Positions 51,535-58,797 of a stretch of 64,000 nucleotides of DNA are shown piece by piece; the stretch's first letter is position 1, and the number at the start of each line of letters is the position of its first letter. The DNA comes from Neocallimastix lanati (nom. inval.). Its lineage: Eukaryota > Neocallimastigomycota > Neocallimastigomycetes > Neocallimastigales > Neocallimastigaceae. The stretch spans positions 1,216,501 to 1,280,500 of the forward strand of contig JACVTC010000030.1 of assembly GCA_016946835.1 (NCBI GenBank), written 5' to 3'. Under the pieces are notes generated by a model. The model saw only the letters and a program-made list of their open reading frames with translations. It ran no database searches and had not been told where the DNA came from. The position numbers and the translations under genes were made by a program.

Positions 51535-52011
51535 ACACATACAATATAATAATATAATTATTATAAAATTATTTTTTTATTTTAACATATACATTATTTT
51601 TATTTATATCTGTATTGAATAAATTTAATTTATTAGGTGTTTGTTATAATCCATTAACCTATGAATTCGTTAATACTGATAATTGTACCTATGAAAAATA
51701 CTATTGTTCTGATATTTGTAATAGTTGTACTGCAACTATAGATACAACAAAGACATATCTTCAATCCAATTTAATTTTTAAGTGTAATTTTTTCATAATT
51801 TATAATAACAATAAAATGATGATTTATATTATTCAATTTTTTTTCTCTTTATTTATTAATCTTATCTAATAAAATTTACTACTATCTTTAATAAAAATAA
51901 ATATATAATTCATATTATTTAGGTTCTTCTGGTATTAGTGAATATACTAAATTAAAAAATATACCGTTCCTTATTTTAGTTATTTCAATAGTTCTTTTTA
52001 TGTTATATTAG
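47775..52011 (+). CDS. Cell-surface protein with Cys-containing repeats and C-terminal membrane anchor
   Basis: I join nine exons with GT..AG introns, all in phase 1: 47775-about 47796 (leader MKYFIISC or S), 48190-48237, 48446-48889, 49097-49741, 49913-50032, 50208-50792, 50923-51405, 51637-51783 and 51923-52011; roughly 860 residues. The first exon is the least certain part. With it the leader reads MKYFIIS(C)SLWIIYNMI then TLGHSA. Exons 3 and 4 encode two copies of a domain of about 120 residues: FVVELDGSFSRIKDL..YFTKENLP..CNFDQKICVQQ..DYKSN and FVVELDRSLSRVKDL..YFTKKNLP..CDFNQELCIQQ..DYKSN. Later exons hold shorter Cys repeats (GFFLENKTYQLVYCDDNEC, GYFTNTQKFIIKCFAGRC). The last exon ends IPFLILVISIVLFMLY, a membrane or GPI-type tail. 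The GYY/GFF..C..C rhythm recalls gut-fungal scaffoldin (ScaA-like) repeats; that link is tentative. No enzyme motif seen. Confidence 0.68.
47858..48030. repeat. Three tandem copies of a 50-bp unit inside the first intron
   Basis: AAATTATTTAAATAATTTTT followed by ATCCTG(AG)TTTTAAAATTTTT occurs three times (starting near 47869, 47917 and 47964) with one mismatch. It lies within the proposed first intron of the surface-protein gene. Confidence 0.7.
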
Positions 52012-52466
52012 TTTTAAATAAAATAATATATTTTTTAAATAATAGTTATTAGAAATAAGTTATAGTAATAAAAATACGTAGTAAAATATTTTTAGAGTTA
52101 ATTATAAAATATATATATATATAAAAAAAAAATTGAATTAAAATTTAATATTATTTTATTATATTTATCATTGTTCTAGTTTAGTATAATCGAATCAGAT
52201 ATTTTAATAGAATATAGTTTTTATTTAATATTTATGTAGTTTTAAATAAAATAATATATTTTTTAAATAATAGTTATTAGAAATAAGTTATAGTAATAAA
52301 AATACGTAGTAAAATATTTTTAGAGTTAATTATAAAATATATATATATATAAAAAAAAAATTGAATTAAAATTTAATATTATTTTATTATATTTATCATT
52401 GTTCTAGCTTGGTATAATCGAATCGAATATTTTAATAGAATATAGTTTTTATTTAATATTTATGTA
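52011..52466. repeat. Near-perfect 228-bp tandem duplication starting at the stop codon
   Basis: The unit beginning GTTTTAAATAAAATAATATA at 52011 recurs at 52239 with only a few differences (CTAGTTTAGTATAATC against CTAGCTTGGTATAATC). The first base of unit 1 is the last base of the TAG of the preceding gene, so the whole 3' flank was doubled. The end of unit 2 continues into the block-B duplication. Confidence 0.85.
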
Positions 52467-52787
52467 ATTAATTTATTAATGTAAATATACAATTAATAGC
52501 TTAATTAAAAAAAAAATAATAATAAAATAAAAATAAAATAATATAAAAAAATAAAAAATATTGAGTATTAAATTTTTACATTATTTTATTAAATTTAAAC
52601 AATTACATAAATTTTATATTATTTAATAAAAATATGAGAATAACATTTTTTTCTTAGTTACTAAGGATATACGATTTCAAATAAAATATTTTATGGATAT
52701 TGAAATTCTTTATAAAAAACTTTTTGTAATTAAGAAATATTGACCAATTGACCAATATCAAATAATAATGTAAACACCTTTGTCACA

Positions 52788-53015
52788 GATATGAATAATA
52801 TAGAATCAGGTACTGATTCTGATAGTAGTAACGAAGAGTATAATAATAATAAAAATAATATTGTTAATAATATTAATATTAGTGATAGTGAAAATAATAG
52901 TATCATTACTAATAATGGAGCGAATAGGTCAATTAATGAAAATTGTGTTAATATTAGTAATTTTCTGAATAATGAGGTGTATAAATATATGTGTGACGTG
53001 GTACCGATTATATAA
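52788..53015 (+). mobile_element. LINE C-terminal shred (Asn-rich segment)
   Basis: The open frame MNNIESGTDSDSSNEEYNNN, followed by Asn-rich sequence and ending CDVVPII, matches block A MNNIELSTDSNSNNE..CDVVLII, where LINE C-terminal coding follows. The intact LINE has the same Asn/Ser-rich stretch (NSNNDNSNSNNSNSYNSNNN) before SSVCEKVFNFLLGG. So this is a truncated LINE tail rather than a small gene. Confidence 0.5.
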
Positions 53016-53126
53016 CTTGTTTTAATAATATTTATTTTTTTATTAATTATGTGTTATTTATAAAAATATATTATGCAATTAATTAATGAATAAATAAATA
53101 AGGTTAAAGTTCGCAAAAATTGCGGA

Positions 53127-53181
<55 letters not shown>

Positions 53182-53613
53182 TTATACGAATATTTAGTAT
53201 ATTTTTTATTATAATATATATTTAGATTTAAAATATTGAATAAGTAATTAAAAATACTTATAATTTCTATCTATTTAACTTATAAAATATATTATAAAAT
53301 TTTTTTTTTATTTGTTCATTGAATCCTATTACTATATATTATATACATTATATACATCACACAGAAATTTTTTTAATTTCTGAAATTATTTTTACTTATT
53401 ATTACATAGAATTTTCTATTATTAATTAAAAAAATTTTTTTTTTTTTTTTAATTTTTTTTTTACTTAACCATTTACATACATTTTACATTTTACTTTCAT
53501 AATGTTTTTTTTTTACTAATTTTTATTTCACCTAATCTTTTACGTACATTTTACTTTTTACTTTCATAATGTATTTTTTTATTAATTTTTATTTCACCTA
53601 ATCTTTTATTTTT

Positions 53614-53690
53614 ATCATGAGCTCCTTTAATTTTGGGTGCTTGGTGCTTCTGTTAAAGAGCAAAAATGGGATGGATTAAGATGCTAAGTT
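53614..53690 (+). pseudogene. Second fragment of the secreted Thr-rich protein gene
   Basis: GAGCTCCTTTAATTTTGGGT, then GCTTCTGTTAAAGAGCAAAA and ATGGGATG match GAGCCTCCTTTGTTTTAGGT, GCTTCCGTTCAAGAGCAAAA and ATGTGATA of the gene at 55547 (its SFVLGASVQEQKCD codons). The frame is lost. It shares its downstream sequence with the 45022 fragment, so both descend from one truncated copy. Confidence 0.65.
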
Positions 53691-54009
53691 TCAAAATTAT
53701 ATATTTATTATTACTATTTCACTAATTTTTTTTTTATTACTATACCACCTTTTAATTTGAGAAAAATAAGAAAATGAAAGATAATAAAAATTTAAATTGG
53801 AAAAGCCTAAGATAATATTCTTTAATTGATAAATATCGAACCAGGGTCTGAGAGGTGCTTCATAAATACTACTACTTAATATATTTACGAGAAAGTTACT
53901 AGCATTTGGGTACATATCATGTATTTATGTAGATATATTCTACTAAATTACAATCTTTCTAAAGTTTATGCATTTTCCAAAGGTGCTAGTACATATATCA
54001 TTGGGTTAG

Positions 54010-54360
54010 GTTATACTTGCCTTTGCTTCAAAGGGAGGATAGGAACTGAAGAAGCACTTCAAGAAAAAGAGTACTAGAAAATTTTCAGCAATAATAGATA
54101 TATTAAAGCACCAATGCTGAACACATAGAAAAGCCGTTCAGCAGGGACATTATCTACATATGTTAAAATATATGGAAATGTTATGACTACCTCAATATTC
54201 CCATGCCCTTGAGGGGGGGGGACTAGTAATAGAGGTTCTTCTTTGCCACATGAGTTCGACGTTGACTCTATTGGTTATGAAGAATTTTTTTACTATACCA
54301 ATAGAAGAGTAACTCAAGATAGCTACTAACGACTAGTAAAAAAAAAAAAAAAAAAAAAAA
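54010..54360 (+). mobile_element. Retroposon (LINE-type) 3' end with poly(A)
   Basis: GCTTCAAAGGGAGGATAGG is followed by CCAATGCTGAACACATAGAA and GTTCAGCAGGGACATTATC, which parallel the LINE C-terminal codons GTCAATGCTGAAGAAACAGT and GCCAGCAGGGCTAGC. A short 3' UTR with a run of nine G (54211-54220) leads to GACTAGT and a tract of about 22 A's (54339-54360). Only the 3' end is present. Confidence 0.55.
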
Positions 54361-54505
54361 GAAAATCAGTTTATATAAAATTATTTATATATATTGTGGA
54401 AAATTGTATATTTATTTTTATTAAAATCATAATAAATAAACTTTAAGAAGACTTAATTTGACAAATCTAGATTTTATTTATAATTATAATATATCTAAAT
54501 ATGAA
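54222..54505 (+). repeat. Inverted partner of 36545-36828
   Basis: Contains GAGGTTCTTCTTTGCCA, GTTCGACGTTGACTCTATTG, AAGAGTAACTCAAGA, ACTAGT plus the A tract, then TTTATATAAAATTATTTAT and AATAAATAAACTTTAAGAAG. All are found in reverse complement 17.7 kb away. Confidence 0.6.
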
Positions 54506-54525
54506 TCTAGTTTTTTGCGTTTCAC

Positions 54526-54860
54526 AATCGTACATTTCTCAATGTGGCGTATTTTTATATATGGCTTTTTTTAATAATCAAATAAATAATAATTAAATAA
54601 ATAATAAATATTCTTTTTATATATATATAATTTATTAATATTCAATTATAAAAATAATTTTTTATAATTCTTTTTTAATAGAATATATTATTATTTCTTT
54701 TGAAATAGTTATTTAATAATATTTAATTGAAAAAATATATTATTTTTTCTTTAAAAATAATAATTATTTATATATTTGTTTATGATTGTATAGAATATTT
54801 TAAAAATGTATGGCTTTATTTAAAAAATTTTATACTCCACATTGCAAAATGCACGATCCC
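54526..54860. mobile_element. MITE-like element, family 1 copy B
   Basis: The left end AATCGTACATTTCTCAATG then TGGCGTA and the right end TACTCCACATTGCAAAATG then CACGATC are inverted repeats of about 26 bp. The interior matches 17091-17376 with an extra AATAATTAAATAAATAATAA insertion near the left end. Same orientation as copy A. Confidence 0.65.
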
Positions 54861-55546
54861 TAAATATCTATATTTTTAAAATATTTAATTAAATAAGATT
54901 AATTTAAAATTATAAATTATATAAATAATTATATTAATTAAAAAATAGTAAAGTAATGTATATATGTTGTTAACATATATCTAAATGAATTCTCGTGACG
55001 TCGCATATAAATCTTATATACTAATATTCACAGAATTATTAAGCTACAAAAAAAAAAAAAAAAAAAAATAATCACATCAATTTTTTTATTTTACTTTACC
55101 ACTTTTTAATTAAAAAAATAAAATAAAAAAAAAAAAAAATAATCACATCAATTTTTTTATTTTACTTTACCACTTTTTAATTAAAAAAATAAAATAAAAA
55201 AAAAAAAAAAATAATCACATCAATTTTTTTATTTTACTTTACCACTTTTTAATTAAAAAAATAAAATAAAAAAAAAAATAAATATATGGGTTAGGGCTAG
55301 GATTCACGAAAAAATATATAAAAAATTAAATTTGCTTTTTAATCTTTATCTTTTTTTTTTTTTTTTTTTTTTTGTTTTTACAAAAAAAACATAGAATACT
55401 ATTAGAATATAATTATAATTAAAAATATATAGTTATATTCATAGCAATAAATATTTAAAATAATAGTTAAAAAAATTTAAAATATCTTAAATTTTTAATA
55501 TTAAGGATATATTAGTCTTTACTTATTAATATAAATTAATTATAAA
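54861..55546. other. 5' flank of the Thr-rich gene, with a 3-copy tandem repeat
   Basis: Positions 55069-55280 hold three copies of a 71-72-bp unit (ATCACATCAATTTTTTTATT, TTACTTTACCACTTTTTAAT, AAAAATAAAAT plus A tract) starting at 55071, 55142 and 55214, almost identical. The segment 55420-55546 is the one duplicated in front of the pseudogene at 45022, so it is probably the promoter/leader region. Confidence 0.65.
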
Positions 55547-57439
55547 ATGAAGTTAAATTTTATTTCTTCAACTATAGCTTTATTAGGAGCCTCCTTTGTT
55601 TTAGGTGCTTCCGTTCAAGAGCAAAAATGTGATAAAGATAGTGATTATTATGATGTTGTGTTTAAAAAATGTATTACTTCTTACTATAACACTTCAGATG
55701 CCAAGAGCTATTGTTCCATAGTAAATACTAACGAATGCCGACAATTATTTAATGATCCTGCCTCTTATTTCAAAAGTTGTGAAAATGTTTGGGATGATTA
55801 TGAAGAATATTTAACTAATGAGCTTCCTATCATTGCAAGCTACAAAGCTCATGCTAGTATTATTTGTCAATTTGATGAACGTGGTAATTTCTGTCCATAT
55901 TCCAAACAGTACTTTGATAAAGAAAGAGAATATATTAATCAAGTTTATGGAGATGGGGGTCAATATATTTCACATGAAACTATAGATCAGAATGAAATTA
56001 AAGAGAATTGTCAATCTAACAAATGTGTTTATCAATATATGAATTTAGATAATGAATTTGGTTATTTAAATGTTCCAAGAACCGAATCGAATAAATTATT
56101 TTATGATTTAAGAGAAGAAATTATAAATGGTTTTAAAACTGTTCAAAAATATCTTTCGAAGAAATGTCCTTATTATGGTCCAAATTTATGGAAAACTACA
56201 ACAAAAAAGACAACTACTAGAATTACTATAAAAAAGACGACTACTAGAACTACTCTCAGAACTACTAAAAAAACTATAGTAATACCAACTACTACTACTA
56301 CTACCACTACCACTACTGTACCAACTACTACCACTACTACTACTACTACAACAACTACTACAACAACTACTACTACCACTACTACCACTACCACTACTGT
56401 TCCAACCACTACTACTACAACTACTACTACCACTACCACTACTGTTCCAACCACTACTACTACAACTACTACTACCACTACCACTACTGTTCCAACCACT
56501 ACTACTACAACTACTACTACCACTACCACTACTGTTCCAACCACTACTACTACAACTACTACTACCACTACCACTACTGTTCCAACCACTACTACTACAA
56601 CTACTACTACCACTACCACTACTGTTCCAACCACTACTACTACAACTACTACTACCACTACCACTACTGTTCCAACCACTACTACTACAACTACTACTAC
56701 TACTACCACTACTGCTCCAACCACAACTACCACTACTTCTGTAAAAGAACCAATAGAAACTACTGTTGCTAATGTTGAAAAGCCAATTGAAACTACTACT
56801 ACAACTACCACTACAGCTCCAACCACAACTACCACCACTACTACTTCTACTACCTCTGTTGTTCCAACCACTACTACTACAACAACTAATACTACAACAA
56901 ATACCACCATCACTACTATCACTACTATTACTTCTATTATAAAAGAACCAATAGAAACTACTATTGAAAACCCAATTGAAACTTCTACTACTATTGAAGA
57001 CCCAATTGAAACTTCTACTACTGTTGAAGACCCAATTAAAACTTCTTCTACTAATGAAGACCCAATTGAAACTTCTACTACTATTGAAAACTTAATTGAA
57101 ACTTCTACTACTATTGAAGACCCAATTGAAACTTCTACTGCTATTGAAGATCCAATTGAAACTTCTACTACTACTGAAAACCCAATTGAAACTTCTACTA
57201 CTGTTGAAGACCCAATTAAAACTTCTTCTACTAATGAAGACTCAATTGAAACTTCCACTACTATTGAAAACTTAATTGAAACTTCTACTACTATTGAAGA
57301 TCCAATTGAAACATCTACTGCTATTGAAGACCCAATTGAAACTTCTATTACCATTGAAAACCCAGTTGAGACTTCTACTACTAACAATGTTGTTCCAACT
57401 CCAAAAAGAAAGTGTTTCGTTAAGTCAAAGAAAAATTAA
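55547..57439 (+). CDS. Secreted protein: Cys-rich head and Thr-rich repeat tail
   Basis: Single-exon ORF of 630 residues. Residues 1-20 form a signal peptide (MKLNFISSTIALLGASFVLG). Residues 21-212 hold about ten cysteines and many Tyr/Asp/Asn, with no domain that I recognise. From about residue 215 the chain is Thr-rich: a KKTTTRTT-type stretch, then eight units of VP plus 13 Thr, then APTTTTTTS, then about 18 ten-residue units of the form EDPIETSTTI. It ends NVVPTPKRKCFVKSKKN without a membrane segment. The Thr tract should be heavily O-glycosylated, giving a stiff mucin-like stalk (inference). Function unknown; wall-associated or substrate-facing is plausible. Two decayed fragments of paralogues lie at 45022 and 53614. 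The first ATG gives the leader, so the start is firm. Confidence 0.85.
   Translation: MKLNFISSTIALLGASFVLGASVQEQKCDKDSDYYDVVFKKCITSYYNTSDAKSYCSIVNTNECRQLFNDPASYFKSCENVWDDYEEYLTNELPIIASYKAHASIICQFDERGNFCPYSKQYFDKEREYINQVYGDGGQYISHETIDQNEIKENCQSNKCVYQYMNLDNEFGYLNVPRTESNKLFYDLREEIINGFKTVQKYLSKKCPYYGPNLWKTTTKKTTTRITIKKTTTRTTLRTTKKTIVIPTTTTTTTTTTVPTTTTTTTTTTTTTTTTTTTTTTTTTVPTTTTTTTTTTTTTVPTTTTTTTTTTTTTVPTTTTTTTTTTTTTVPTTTTTTTTTTTTTVPTTTTTTTTTTTTTVPTTTTTTTTTTTTTVPTTTTTTTTTTTTTAPTTTTTTSVKEPIETTVANVEKPIETTTTTTTTAPTTTTTTTTSTTSVVPTTTTTTTNTTTNTTITTITTITSIIKEPIETTIENPIETSTTIEDPIETSTTVEDPIKTSSTNEDPIETSTTIENLIETSTTIEDPIETSTAIEDPIETSTTTENPIETSTTVEDPIKTSSTNEDSIETSTTIENLIETSTTIEDPIETSTAIEDPIETSITIENPVETSTTNNVVPTPKRKCFVKSKKN
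56399..56712 (+). repeat. Coding minisatellite, 45-bp unit (VP plus 13 Thr)
   Basis: Seven consecutive 45-bp units, each GTTCCAACCACTACTACTAC, AACTACTACTACCACTACC and ACTACT, identical at the DNA level including synonymous sites except in the last unit. This shows recent expansion or homogenisation rather than selection on protein alone. Confidence 0.85.
57023..57382 (+). repeat. Higher-order coding repeat, 180-bp unit twice
   Basis: VEDPIKTSSTNEDPIETSTT, then IENLIETSTTIEDPIETST and AIEDPIETST.. starts at 57023 and again at 57203, exactly 180 bp later, with few changes (DP to DS, STT to SIT). Each block has six ten-residue units. Confidence 0.85.
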
Positions 57440-58125
57440 GATATTTCATTAATAAAAAGTCATAAATAATAAATAAGATCTTATAATATACTATCATTTT
57501 ATTATTTTTTATAATATTTTAAATAACAAACATAATAAATTGATATTTATTATTAATATTATAATAAAATTGAAAAAAATTTATTAAAATTTTAAGTAAA
57601 AAATATAAAATAAATAAATAAAATAGATAGATATTTATTATTTAATTGGAGTAGAAAATTTGGGGAATAAAAATAATTATAATTGTTATTATGGAGAATT
57701 TCTATTAATAATACAATTATCATTCTAATTATTTTCAAAATTTTTTATATATAAAATATAAAAATAAATTTTATTTACCTTATTTTAAATTTTCATTTTT
57801 TTTTTTTATAAGAACAAAACTTTTAAAAAAAAAAATACAATTAGTACAATTAAATGATTAAATAATTAAAAATAAAATAAATAATTTAATTATTAAAAAA
57901 TAATAAAATATTATATAATAATATAATATATTATTAATAAAAAAAAAAAAAAAAAAGAAAGCAATATAAAAAATAATAATAGTTTTATAATAAAGAAATA
58001 AAAAATTATTTGTGAAAAAAAAATATCAAAAAAGTAAAAAAAAATTAATATTAATTAAATTAAATACTAATAATTAAGTATAATATATATATATATAGGA
58101 TGTAATTAAATCATACTAATTTAAT
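57440..58125. other. Spacer without a gene
   Basis: Mixed A/T sequence with A tracts at about 57939-57956. Nothing coding. It ends at the LINE insertion point. Confidence 0.5.
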
Positions 58126-58136
58126 AATTAAGTTTA
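58126..58136. repeat. Target-site duplication, left copy (AATTAAGTTTA)
   Basis: AATTAAGTTTA at 58126-58136 directly precedes the C-rich 5' end of the LINE and recurs at 63528-63538 right after its poly(A) tail. The first two A's of the right copy overlap the A tract, so the certain part is 9 bp. Confidence 0.7.
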
Positions 58137-58187
58137 CCCCCGAGCAGGGGTGTACTCGATTTATGTATTTAAATCGCCTGCAAGGGG
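58137..58187 (+). promoter_or_regulatory. Stable stem-loop at the exact 5' end of the LINE
   Basis: Nested pairings: CCCC (58137-58140) with GGGG (58184-58187); GCAGG (58144-58148) with CCTGC (58177-58181); CGATTTA (58157-58163) with TAAATCG (58170-58176), leaving GGTGTACT as a one-sided bulge and TGTATT as the loop. Sixteen pairs in 51 bases is far above the surrounding sequence. Possible roles are 5' end definition, internal promoter or translation control (inference). Confidence 0.6.
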
Positions 58188-58797
58188 AATTAACTTTACT
58201 CTTATAAAGTAGATCCACAGTACTGGTGCAAAATAGTAGTAAAGTTATATTTTGTGTTAATTAATAACATTATGCGCAATGGTAATGTTATTGGTAAAAT
58301 TTTTCTGGTGAACACTCACTGCGGAATATAATGGTGCATTTTTGGAACATTGTTAAATAAGTTACACCCAAGAATTAGTAATACATTTTCATTGTATTTC
58401 TATTTTCATGTAGTATTACTATTCTCATGTAAGAATCTATTGTATTCAATTGTATTTCAACTTTATATTTCATGTATCACGTTGTAAGAGATTGATTCAC
58501 TCTAAATCTTGTAGTAATTTATTTAACTCTTTACTAATTTTGTGCCATTTTATTTCATCAATTCAATCTTAGTCATTAAATACTTTATGATATTCAATTT
58601 AAATAATATACTGAAAAAAGTGCTAAATCAAATTATTTTTCAATCATTCAACAAACTACTAATTATCGAAATTATTTACTCCAAAAAGATATAAAATTAT
58701 TACAATTCTCATTATACTCAAGACTTTATAATAAAAACTGACTTTTTTTTTATTTTTTTTTTTTTTAGTTATTAATTTTTAGTTTTTTATTACTATT

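Larger units (their letters stand above)
52370..54000 (+). repeat. Segmental duplication, block B (pairs with 42700-45470)
   Basis: Colinear with block A as listed there, but lacking the LINE tail after GATTATATAAC and with a long A tract at 53131-53179. The 53455-53610 part contains a doubled unit of about 70 bp (TTTTACTTTCATAATG with ACATTTTACTTTT). Placement directly after the surface-protein gene, while block A follows the 41536 hydrolase, suggests the block travelled as an intergenic unit. Confidence 0.7.

Noticed and set aside
56173-57387. 404-codon minus-strand frame opposite the Thr-rich gene
   Set aside because: Val/Gly/Ser strings are the antisense of ACT/ACC and ATT/GAA repeats; no start context or domain.
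58137-58187. HDV-like or hammerhead ribozyme at the LINE 5' end
   Set aside because: The helices are nested rather than forming the double pseudoknot, and no CUGAUGA/GAAA core is seen; kept only as a structured RNA.
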